Positions 8,084-15,800 of a stretch of 23,061 nt of DNA are shown in pieces. Both the position numbers and the translations under genes were made by a program. A model generated the notes under the pieces. It did not search any database and had not been told where the DNA came from. It was given only the letters and a program-made list of their open reading frames with translations. Where the stretch lies: NCBI GenBank assembly GCA_046160725.1, contig JBJXHB010000447.1:1-23061 (forward strand), read 5' to 3'. This stretch comes from JBJXHB01 sp046160725 (lineage in GTDB: Bacteria > Pseudomonadota > Gammaproteobacteria > Burkholderiales > Burkholderiaceae_C). Each line of letters begins with the position of its first letter. The first letter of the stretch is position 1.

Positions 8084-8311
8084 ATGGCCCACCACGCCAT
8101 CAAGTCCCAGGTGACGGGAACCGTCTGGAAGATCGAGCGCCAGCCTGGCGATGCGGTCCAGGCCGGCGACACCGTGCTGATCCTGGAGTCGATGAAGATG
8201 GAGATTCCGGCCGAGTCGCCGGTGGCCGGCGTGGTGCACCAGTTGCAGGTGACCGAGGGCCAGAACGTTACTGAAGGCGATGTGGTGGCCATGATCGCGG
8301 CCTCGCCCTGA
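8084..8311 (+). CDS. Biotin carboxyl carrier protein, single biotinyl domain
   Basis: 75 residues, consisting only of a biotinyl/lipoyl domain. The attachment motif is ESMKME, with K38 as the biotinylated lysine; flanking motifs PVTGTV-like (QVTGTVWKI) and the C-terminal repeat half (SPVAGVVHQLQVTEGQNVTEGD) match free-standing carriers. The MKM triplet favours biotin over lipoate. It would carry carboxyl to the carboxyltransferase encoded divergently next door. The ATG at 8084 was chosen because the domain begins immediately after it. The family is usually annotated as acetyl-CoA carboxylase BCCP subunit, but with this partner it more likely serves another acyl-CoA carboxylase. Confidence 0.93.
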   Translation: MAHHAIKSQVTGTVWKIERQPGDAVQAGDTVLILESMKMEIPAESPVAGVVHQLQVTEGQNVTEGDVVAMIAASP

Positions 8312-8425
8312 CGGGCTGATGCCAGGCTCGCCGACACTCGCCTGTTCGCCATCGCTACGGCCGCCGGCCTGTCCCCGGCGCGCTGCGGCGACCCGTTTGC
8401 CACCGATGCCAAGCTGGAGCGCTGC

Positions 8426-9646
<1,221 letters not shown>

Positions 9647-9656
9647 TTTCGTATTG

Positions 9657-9678
9657 CGGTACGCATTCTTGCGTATCG
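9657..9678. promoter_or_regulatory. Near-perfect palindrome upstream of phaC (operator candidate)
   Basis: CGGTACGCA-TTCT-TGCGTATCG: the arms match in 8 of 9 positions around a 4-base centre, and the inner six pairs (TACGCA/TGCGTA) are perfect. It lies 11 bases after the serine hydrolase stop and about 96 bases before the phaC start. No T-tract follows, so it is not a typical terminator. Position and symmetry suit binding of a dimeric regulator, but it does not obviously match a PhaR site known to me. Confidence 0.45.
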
Positions 9679-9691
9679 AAATCACAGGTCA

Positions 9692-9719
9692 TCGACTGGT
9701 AAGCTGCCGGGCGTACAAA
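9692..9719 (+). promoter_or_regulatory. Weak sigma70-like promoter candidate for phaCAB
   Basis: TCGACT (9692-9697) and TACAAA (9714-9719) each match four of six consensus bases with a 16-base spacer. The palindrome at 9657-9678 would end about 13 bases before the -35. The match is weak and only suggestive; the start of transcription would leave a leader of roughly 50 bases before phaC. Confidence 0.3.
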
Positions 9720-9774
9720 TCGTTCCGCGGCAACGGCGCCTCCGGCAGCCGAAGCGCGACCAGGAGACAAGCCC

Positions 9775-11463
9775 ATGAGCAAGCGCGCACCGGCCTCGAA
9801 GCAGGCAGTCGAGGGTTTCCAGGCCTTCAGCGACGCCCTGGGGGGCGGTTTCAACACCCTGCAGGGCCTGACGCTGTCGCCTCAGGCGTTGATGGAGGCC
9901 CAGGCTGAATACCTGAAGGAGGCCGCTGCGCTGTGGAACGGCGCCGTGACGGCAGTGGCCGGCCCGGCCAAGCCCACCGCGCCGGGTGACAAGCGATTTG
10001 CCGCACCAGCCTGGGCCGAGAACCCGGCCAGTGCCATGGCAGCGCAGTCCTACCTGCTCAACGCCCGCACATTGATGAAGCTGGCCGAGGCGGTGCAGGG
10101 CGACGAAAAGACCCGGGCCAAGGTGCGCTTTGCCGTCCAGCAGTGGGTCGACGCGGCCAGCCCCGCCAACTACCTGGCCCTGAACCCCGAGGCCCTCAAG
10201 AAGGCAATGGACACACAAGGCCAGAGCATCGTCTCGGGCTTGCAGAACCTGATGGGTGACGTTCAGCGCGGCCACCTCTCTCAGACCGACGAGACCGCCT
10301 TCGAGGTCGGCCGCAATGTCGCCACCACCGAAGGCGCGGTGGTCTACGAGAACGACCTGTTCCAGTTGATCGAGTACAAGCCCTTGACCGCGCAGGTGCA
10401 TGCGCGGCCGATGCTGTTCGTGCCGCCGTGCATCAACAAGTACTACATCATGGACCTGCAGCCGGACAACTCGCTGATCCGCTGGACGGTGGAGCAGGGT
10501 CATCGCGTCTTCGTGGTGAGCTGGCGCAACCCGGACGCATCGATGCAGGACAAGACCTGGGACGACTACATCGAGCACGGGCCGATCCAGGCCATCCAGG
10601 TGGTGCAGGACATCACCGGCGCCAAGGACATCAACGCCCTGGGCTTCTGTGTCGGCGGCACCATCGTCGCCACCGCGCTGGCGGTGCTGGCGGCCCGCGG
10701 ACAGCAGCCGGTGCACAGCCTGACCTTGCTGACCACGCTGCTGGACTTCGAGAGCACCGGCGTGCTGGACGTGTTTGTCGACGAGGGCTCGGTGCGCATG
10801 CGCGAGATGACCATCGGCGAGCAGGCACCCACCGGCCCCGGCCTGCTCAAGGGCAAGGAGCTGGCCACCACGTTCAGCTTTCTGCGCCCGAACGACCTGG
10901 TCTGGAACTATGTCGTCGGCAACTACCTCAAGGGCGAGGCGCCGCCGGCGTTCGACCTGCTGTACTGGAACGGCGACGCCACCAACCTGCCCGGTCCGAT
11001 GTACTGCTGGTACCTGCGCCACATGTACCTGCAGAACGAGCTGCGCCAGCCCGGCAAGCTGGTGGTCTGCGGCGAACGCGTGGACCTCGGCGCGATCAAG
11101 GCGCCGGTGTTCCTCTATGCCTCGCGCGAGGACCACATCGTGCCCTGGGACGCGGCCTACAGGTCGACCAAGCTGTTCAAGGGCGAGCGCCGCTTCGTGC
11201 TGGGCGCCTCCGGCCACATTGCCGGCGTCATCAACCCGCCGGCCAAGAACAAGCGCAGCTACTGGACCAACGACGCCTTGCCGGCCAAGGATGCCGACTG
11301 GCTGGCCGGTGCCGTCGAGCATCCCGGCAGCTGGTGGGCCGACTGGCGTGGCTGGCTCGCGCGCCATGGCGGGCGCAAGGTGCCGGCACCCAAGGCCTAC
11401 GGCAGCCGTGCGCACAAGGCCATCGAGCCGGCGCCGGGCCGGTATGTCAAGGCCAAGGCCTGA
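9775..11463 (+). CDS. phaC: Class I polyhydroxyalkanoate synthase
   Basis: 562 residues; polymerises (R)-3-hydroxyacyl-CoA, chiefly 3-hydroxybutyryl-CoA, on the granule surface. The lipase-like box is GFCVGG with the nucleophile C292; D453 (SREDHIVPW) and H481 (ASGHIAGVINPP) complete the triad. All three sit exactly 27 residues before the C319, D480 and H508 of the Cupriavidus necator enzyme, so the protein is colinear with a shorter N-terminus. Tryptophan-rich WNYVVGNYLKG and the conserved C-terminal WWADWRGWLARHGG are present. AGGAGA (9762-9767) supports the ATG. It heads the phaC-phaA-phaB operon; phaA begins 36 bases after its stop. No phaE or phaR subunit gene is adjacent, which agrees with class I. 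Confidence 0.98.
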   Translation: MSKRAPASKQAVEGFQAFSDALGGGFNTLQGLTLSPQALMEAQAEYLKEAAALWNGAVTAVAGPAKPTAPGDKRFAAPAWAENPASAMAAQSYLLNARTLMKLAEAVQGDEKTRAKVRFAVQQWVDAASPANYLALNPEALKKAMDTQGQSIVSGLQNLMGDVQRGHLSQTDETAFEVGRNVATTEGAVVYENDLFQLIEYKPLTAQVHARPMLFVPPCINKYYIMDLQPDNSLIRWTVEQGHRVFVVSWRNPDASMQDKTWDDYIEHGPIQAIQVVQDITGAKDINALGFCVGGTIVATALAVLAARGQQPVHSLTLLTTLLDFESTGVLDVFVDEGSVRMREMTIGEQAPTGPGLLKGKELATTFSFLRPNDLVWNYVVGNYLKGEAPPAFDLLYWNGDATNLPGPMYCWYLRHMYLQNELRQPGKLVVCGERVDLGAIKAPVFLYASREDHIVPWDAAYRSTKLFKGERRFVLGASGHIAGVINPPAKNKRSYWTNDALPAKDADWLAGAVEHPGSWWADWRGWLARHGGRKVPAPKAYGSRAHKAIEPAPGRYVKAKA

Positions 11464-11499
11464 CCCCCATTCCCCATCTGCAACGACTAGGACCCATCC

Positions 11500-12681
11500 A
11501 TGAGCAATGACATCGTCATCGTCGCCGCTGCCCGCACCGCGGTCGGCAAGTTCGGCGGCACCCTGGCCCGCACCCCGGCCAGCGAACTCGGCGCGGCCGT
11601 GATCAAGGCCCTGCTGGAGCGCAGCGGCGTGGCCGGCGACCAGGTCAGCGAGGTCATCCTCGGCCAGGTGCTGACCGCCGGCGTCGGCCAGAACCCGGCG
11701 CGCCAGGCGGTCATCCGCAGCGGCCTGCCGCAGGCGGTGCCGGCGATGACCATCAACAAGGTCTGCGGCTCCGGCCTCAAGGCGGTGATGCTGGCCGTGC
11801 AGGCCATCCGTGACGGCGACAGCGACATCGTGATCGCTGGCGGCCAGGAGAGCATGAGCATGAGCCCGCATGTGGTGCAGGGCTCGCGCGACGGCCAGCG
11901 CATGGGCGACTGGAAGATGATCGACTCCATGATCACCGACGGCCTGTGGGACGTCTACAACCAGTACCACATGGGCATCACCGCCGAGAACGTGGCCCGC
12001 AAGTACGGCATCGGCCGCGACGCCCAGGATGCACTGGCCCTCGCCAGCCAGCAAAAGGCCGCCGCGGCGCAGGAGGCCGGCCGCTTCAAGGACGAGATCG
12101 TCCCGTTCAGCATCGCGCAGAAGAAGGGCGACCCGATCATCTTCTCGGCCGACGAGTTCATCAACAAGAAGACCAGCGCCGAGGCCCTGGCAGGCCTGCG
12201 CCCGGCCTTCGACAAGGCCGGCAGCGTGACGGCCGGCAATGCCTCCGGCATCAACGACGGCGCTGCCGCGGTGATGGTGATGAGCGCCGCCCGCGCTGCG
12301 GCCCTGGGCCTGAAGCCGCTGGCGCGCGTCGCCAGCTATGCCAGCAGCGCCCTGGACCCGGCCTTCATGGGCATGGGCCCGGTGACGGCATCCACCAAGG
12401 CGCTGCAGCGTGCCGGCTGGAAGGCCGCCGACCTGGACCTGCTGGAGATCAACGAGGCCTTTGCGGCCCAGGCCTGCGCGGTGCATCAGGAGATGGGCTG
12501 GGACACCACCAAGGTCAATGTCAACGGCGGCGCGATCGCCATCGGCCATCCGATCGGCGCCTCCGGCTGCCGCATCCTGGTGACGCTGCTGCACGAGATG
12601 CAGCGGCGTGACGCGAAGAAGGGCATCGCCAGCCTGTGCATTGGCGGCGGCATGGGCGTGGCGCTGACGGTCGAGCGCTGA
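11500..12681 (+). CDS. phaA: Acetyl-CoA acetyltransferase (beta-ketothiolase)
   Basis: 393 residues, the standard length. It condenses two acetyl-CoA into acetoacetyl-CoA, the first step of polyhydroxybutyrate synthesis. Catalytic residues are all visible: C89 in INKVCGSGLK (acyl acceptor), H350 in AIGHPIGASG and C380 in CIGGGMG (base), plus the NEAFAAQ loop near residue 318. It lies between phaC and phaB, which fixes the pathway role with fair certainty, although such thiolases also work in degradation. Confidence 0.97.
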   Translation: MSNDIVIVAAARTAVGKFGGTLARTPASELGAAVIKALLERSGVAGDQVSEVILGQVLTAGVGQNPARQAVIRSGLPQAVPAMTINKVCGSGLKAVMLAVQAIRDGDSDIVIAGGQESMSMSPHVVQGSRDGQRMGDWKMIDSMITDGLWDVYNQYHMGITAENVARKYGIGRDAQDALALASQQKAAAAQEAGRFKDEIVPFSIAQKKGDPIIFSADEFINKKTSAEALAGLRPAFDKAGSVTAGNASGINDGAAAVMVMSAARAAALGLKPLARVASYASSALDPAFMGMGPVTASTKALQRAGWKAADLDLLEINEAFAAQACAVHQEMGWDTTKVNVNGGAIAIGHPIGASGCRILVTLLHEMQRRDAKKGIASLCIGGGMGVALTVER

Positions 12682-12693
12682 GGGTTTTCACGG

Positions 12694-12723
12694 TTCGGTC
12701 GGCGGCTTGCTGCCTCGGCCGAA
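12694..12723 (+). other. Stem-loop in phaA-phaB intergenic region (first)
   Basis: TTCGGTCGG pairs with TCGGCCGAA-type sequence downstream; after a bulged C three more pairs (GGC/GCC) close a five-base loop TTGCT. About 12 pairs including two G-U. No T-tract follows, so read-through is expected. It may affect phaA mRNA stability or the phaA:phaB ratio; this is inference. Confidence 0.5.
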
Positions 12724-12740
12724 GCGGTTCAACATCATCC

Positions 12741-12761
12741 GACGGGCCCGCCGGGCCTGTC
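12741..12761 (+). other. Stem-loop in phaA-phaB intergenic region (second, upstream of phaB ribosome site)
   Basis: GACGGGCCC-GCC-GGGCCTGTC: nine-base arms with eight Watson-Crick pairs and one G-U, loop of three. It ends nine bases before the phaB AGGAG, leaving that site free. It could protect a processed phaB message. No T-tract. Confidence 0.5.
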
Positions 12762-12783
12762 ATCGCAACGAGGAGAAGAGGCA

Positions 12784-13521
12784 ATGTCCAAGCGAGTGGC
12801 GTATGTGACGGGCGGCATGGGCGGTATCGGTACCGCGATCTGCCAACGGCTGCACAAGGAAGGTTTCACCGTGATCGCCGGCTGCGGGCCGACCCGGGAC
12901 CATGCGAAGTGGCTGGGTGAGCAGACCGCGCTGGGGTATTCGTTCCACGCCTCGGTGGGCAACGTGGCGGACTGGGACTCCACCGTCGCTGCGTTCTCCA
13001 AGGCGGTGGCCGAGCACGGCAGCATCGACGTGCTGGTCAACAACGCCGGCATCACCCGTGACCGCATGTTCCTGAAGATGACCCGCGACGACTGGGACGC
13101 GGTGATCGACACCAACCTGAACAGCATGTTCAATGTCACCAAGCAAGTGGTGCCGGGCATGGTCGAGAAGGGCTGGGGCCGCATCATCCAGATCAGCTCG
13201 GTCAACGGCGAGAAGGGCCAGGCCGGCCAGACCAACTATTCGGCCGCCAAGGCCGGCATGCATGGTTTCACGATGGCCCTGGCGCAGGAACTGGCCAACA
13301 AGGGCGTGACGGTCAACACCGTCAGCCCGGGCTACATCGGCACCGACATGGTCCGTGCGATCAAGCCCGAGGTGCTGGAGAAGATCGTGGCCACGATCCC
13401 GGTCAAGCGCCTGGGCGCGCCCGAGGAGATCGCCTCCATCGTGGCCTGGCTGGCCGGACCGGATTCGGGCTTCTCGACCGGTGCCGACTTCAGCTGCAAC
13501 GGCGGCATGCACATGGGTTGA
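12784..13521 (+). CDS. phaB: Acetoacetyl-CoA reductase (NADPH)
   Basis: 245 residues of the short-chain dehydrogenase family; reduces acetoacetyl-CoA to (R)-3-hydroxybutyryl-CoA for PhaC. The Rossmann motif is TGGMGGIGTAI (residues 9-19), followed by the PhaB-type cofactor loop AGCGPTRDHAKW, then NNAGITRD, and the catalytic S139, Y152 and K156 in ISSVNGEKGQAGQTNYSAAK. The end NGGMHMG is typical. A strong AGGAG (12771-12775) lies eight bases before the ATG, the clearest ribosome site in the operon. It is separated from phaA by 102 bases carrying two stem-loops, longer than the phaC-phaA gap. Confidence 0.98.
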   Translation: MSKRVAYVTGGMGGIGTAICQRLHKEGFTVIAGCGPTRDHAKWLGEQTALGYSFHASVGNVADWDSTVAAFSKAVAEHGSIDVLVNNAGITRDRMFLKMTRDDWDAVIDTNLNSMFNVTKQVVPGMVEKGWGRIIQISSVNGEKGQAGQTNYSAAKAGMHGFTMALAQELANKGVTVNTVSPGYIGTDMVRAIKPEVLEKIVATIPVKRLGAPEEIASIVAWLAGPDSGFSTGADFSCNGGMHMG

Positions 13522-13544
13522 GCGTCTGCGCCGCTCAACCCTGC

Positions 13545-13563
13545 GGGTGTCTGTGGGACACCC
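13545..13563 (+). terminator. Hairpin downstream of phaB (first of three)
   Basis: GGGTGTC-TGTGG-GACACCC forms a perfect 7-bp stem with a 5-base loop. It is followed by C-rich sequence, not a T-tract, so on its own it is a pause or 3'-end stabilising structure rather than a proven terminator. Confidence 0.4.
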
Positions 13564-13567
13564 CCTG

Positions 13568-13584
13568 CCCCCTCCAGGAGGGGG
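13568..13584 (+). terminator. Hairpin downstream of phaB (second of three)
   Basis: CCCCCTC-CAG-GAGGGGG is a perfect 7-bp G/C-rich stem with a 3-base loop, followed by TTCTGTCTT. The partial T run makes a weak terminator plausible. Confidence 0.5.
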
Positions 13585-13601
13585 TTCTGTCTTGATGGTT
13601 G

Positions 13602-13625
13602 AAGGGCCGGCTATGCCGGCCTTTT
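13602..13625 (+). terminator. Rho-independent terminator of the phaCAB operon
   Basis: GGCCGGC-TAT-GCCGGCC (13605-13621), a perfect 7-bp stem with a 3-base loop, is followed by TTTT and preceded by AAG. It stands between the end of phaB and the convergent DUF2788 gene, 18 bases beyond that gene's stop. The AAA(G) on the other side may allow some action on the minus strand too. Confidence 0.8.
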
Positions 13626-13643
13626 CCATTCAGGCGTCGTCTG

Positions 13644-13856
13644 TCATTGACCGCCGATGAAGAGCTTGACCACGCCCTTGGCGACGAAGCCGATCATGCC
13701 GAAGCCCAGGGCCAGGAACAGGACGAAGGTGCCGAAGCGGCCGGCCTTGGAGTCCTGCGCAAGGCGCCAGATGATGAACAGCATGTAGGCCATGAAGGCC
13801 CCGACGCCGAAGGTCAGGCCGAAGCCGGCGACCTGTGCTTCGGTGAGTCCGAACAT
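13644..13856 (-). CDS. Small membrane protein, DUF2788 family
   Basis: 70 residues beginning MFGLTEAQVAGFGLTFGVG. Two hydrophobic segments are seen, about residues 9-30 (ending in FMAYMLFIIWRLA) and 42-62 (GTFVLFLALGFGMIGFVAKG), joined by a short basic loop QDSKAGRFG. This is the pattern of the DUF2788 family of small inner-membrane proteins, common in beta- and gammaproteobacteria and of unknown function. It starts nine bases after the stop of the DUF2189 gene, so it is the last gene of the minus-strand run. No strong ribosome site is visible; translational coupling is possible. Confidence 0.85.
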   Translation of the reverse strand: MFGLTEAQVAGFGLTFGVGAFMAYMLFIIWRLAQDSKAGRFGTFVLFLALGFGMIGFVAKGVVKLFIGGQ

Positions 13857-13865
13857 CGCGGCGGC

Positions 13866-14645
13866 TCAGCTGGCCGCGGCCGGCGCGCCGTCGGGCGGCA
13901 GCAGGTCGCGGTAGGCATGCCAGCTGGCATGGGCCAGCCACGGCACGACCACCACCAGGCCCAGCATCAGTGGCAGCATGGCCAGGGTGGTCAGCCCCAT
14001 GATCAGCCCGGCCCACAGCGCCAGCGCCAGCGGTTGCTCCATCACGCAGCGCCAGCTGGCCAGCACCGCGTCCAGCACACCGTGCGGGCGGTCCAGCAGC
14101 AGCGGCAAGGCGATGACGCTGGAGGCAAAGACCGGCGCCGCCAGCACGGCGCCCAGCGCCAGCCAGGCTTCGAACAGCAGGCCCTGCGGTGACAGCACCA
14201 CCACGCGCAGAAAGTCCGCCGGCGTGCGCACGGGCTCTGCGGCGAACACCGTGATCAGTGACGCGGACGTCAGCATCCAGCCCGTGCCGGCCAGCGCCAG
14301 CAGCAGGCCGAAGAACACCATCCGGTGGTCCTTCGGCCGCCATGCGGCCAGCGCGGTGGCCAGCGTGGCGGCCTGGCCGCGCTCCAGCTGGCGGCTGACG
14401 GCATACAGCCCGGTGGCCACCACCGGCGCGACCAGCAGAAAGCCGGTGAAGGCACCGGCGGACCACCAGAAGTAGCCGCGCGCCACCCACAGCAGCGCGG
14501 CACCGATCAAGGCGACGGCCAGGCCGTGCACCAGCCCTGGCACCGGGCAGCGCGCAAAGTCGCGCCAGCCCAGTGCCAGCCATCGCAGCGGGCGCATCAA
14601 GGGCAAGGGTGGTAGGGCCGCGGTCGCGGCGCTGGGGTCGGCCAT
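13866..14645 (-). CDS. Multi-pass membrane protein, DUF2189 family
   Basis: 259 residues from the ATG at 14645. A longer open frame to 14858 overlaps mnmH and shows nothing recognisable. After a short N-terminus comes the family-like stretch ALGWRDFARCPVPGLVHG, then about six hydrophobic segments (for example near residues 37-55, 60-80, 109-130, 158-180 and 209-238). The composition and layout match DUF2189 integral membrane proteins, of unknown function, often annotated near respiratory genes in other proteobacteria. No cytochrome or transporter gene is adjacent here. It follows mnmH by 46 bases and is probably co-transcribed with DUF2788. Confidence 0.82.
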   Translation of the reverse strand: MADPSAATAALPPLPLMRPLRWLALGWRDFARCPVPGLVHGLAVALIGAALLWVARGYFWWSAGAFTGFLLVAPVVATGLYAVSRQLERGQAATLATALAAWRPKDHRMVFFGLLLALAGTGWMLTSASLITVFAAEPVRTPADFLRVVVLSPQGLLFEAWLALGAVLAAPVFASSVIALPLLLDRPHGVLDAVLASWRCVMEQPLALALWAGLIMGLTTLAMLPLMLGLVVVVPWLAHASWHAYRDLLPPDGAPAAAS

Positions 14646-14691
14646 GGGCGGCGATGTTGCCCGCCGCCACGGGTCACCGACATGACGTCGG

Positions 14692-15780
14692 TCAAGGCGC
14701 GGCAATGCCGGCCTTCTGCTCCACCAATGAAAGCGCGGCGCGTGCCGCCTGGCGCAGCGCGTCGGGGCCGCCGTCGGCCAGCTCGACCACCGTCGCGCCG
14801 GCCAGGCCGGGATAGTGGCTGGCCATCGATTGCTCGTACAGCGGGTCGTAGTGCTCACGCATCAGCTCGCCGAACAGCGTCGCCCAGTCGCCGCCATGCG
14901 CCATGGTCTGCCAGCGCAGCACCCGCTCGCGGCCGCGCAGCGTGTTCAGGCCATCCAGCAGGTCGCAGAAGCGCTGCGGCTGCGCCGCGAAGAAGCCGTA
15001 ATCCTGCAGCAGCAGCTGGGTGCGGGCCGCATCGTCCATGGCGACCCGAATGCACCGGCCGTGGTCGCGCATGCGGCGCACCAGGGACTCCGGCAGCTGC
15101 AGCTGGCCGATCTTCTTGGACTCGCTTTCGACGAAGACCGGCCGGGCCGGGTCCAGCGCGCGCAGGGCGCTCCACAGCAGCGTGTCAAAGCGCTTCTGGC
15201 TGGGCTGGGGCTGGTCTGGCAGTCCACCGAGCACCGAGCCGCGATGCGCCGCCAGCGCCTCCAGGTCCAGCACCTGGGCGCCCTCGGTGGCCAGGGCGCC
15301 CAGCAGCCGGGTCTTGCCGCTGCCGGTGCGGCCGGCCAGGACGGTCAGGGTCAGGGCCGCGGGCAGCGCATCCAGCTCGGCCCGCACGGCGCTGCGAAAG
15401 GCCTTGTAGCCGCCGCCCAGCTTGTGGGTGCGAAAACCGATCTGGTCCAGCATCCAGACCAGCGCTCCGCTGCGCTGGCCGCCGCGCCAGCAATAGACCA
15501 GCGGGCGCCAGTCGCGCGGCCGGTCCTGCAGCTGTTGCTCGACATGGCGGGCCAGGTTGCGCGCCACCAGCGCGCCGCCGACCTTGCGTGCGGCCAGCGG
15601 CGAGTCCTGTACGTAGAGCGTGCCCACGATGCGGCGCTCGTCGTCGTCCAGCACCGGCCAGTTCAGCGCGCCGGGCAGGTGGTCCTCGGCGAACTCGGCC
15701 GGTGAGCGCACGTCAATGACCGCATCGAAGGGCGCGTCGGCGGCCATGGCCTGTGCCGCGGTGACGGTGGTGATGCTCAT
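14692..15780 (-). CDS. mnmH: tRNA 2-selenouridine synthase
   Basis: 362 residues, also called SelU or YbbB. It replaces sulfur by selenium at the wobble 2-thiouridine of tRNAs for Lys, Glu and Gln, using selenophosphate and passing through a geranylated intermediate. The N-terminal rhodanese domain (about 1-125) begins with FDAVIDVRSPAEFAEDHLPG and contains the active cysteine C97 in YCWRGGQRSG, the same position as in the E. coli protein. A P-loop domain follows with Walker A GRTGSGKT (residues 150-157) and the family stretch VFVESESKKIGQL. The start at 15780 is 20 bases after the glnD stop, so the two are likely co-transcribed. selD, needed to supply selenophosphate, is not in the window. 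Confidence 0.95.
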   Translation of the reverse strand: MSITTVTAAQAMAADAPFDAVIDVRSPAEFAEDHLPGALNWPVLDDDERRIVGTLYVQDSPLAARKVGGALVARNLARHVEQQLQDRPRDWRPLVYCWRGGQRSGALVWMLDQIGFRTHKLGGGYKAFRSAVRAELDALPAALTLTVLAGRTGSGKTRLLGALATEGAQVLDLEALAAHRGSVLGGLPDQPQPSQKRFDTLLWSALRALDPARPVFVESESKKIGQLQLPESLVRRMRDHGRCIRVAMDDAARTQLLLQDYGFFAAQPQRFCDLLDGLNTLRGRERVLRWQTMAHGGDWATLFGELMREHYDPLYEQSMASHYPGLAGATVVELADGGPDALRQAARAALSLVEQKAGIAAP

Positions 15781-15800
15781 GCGGAAGGCTTCACAAGCGC

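Noticed and set aside
9682..12594. A 970-codon minus-strand open frame opposite phaC and phaA
   Set aside because: Low-complexity shadow of two genes whose catalytic residues are all intact; it has no domain pattern.
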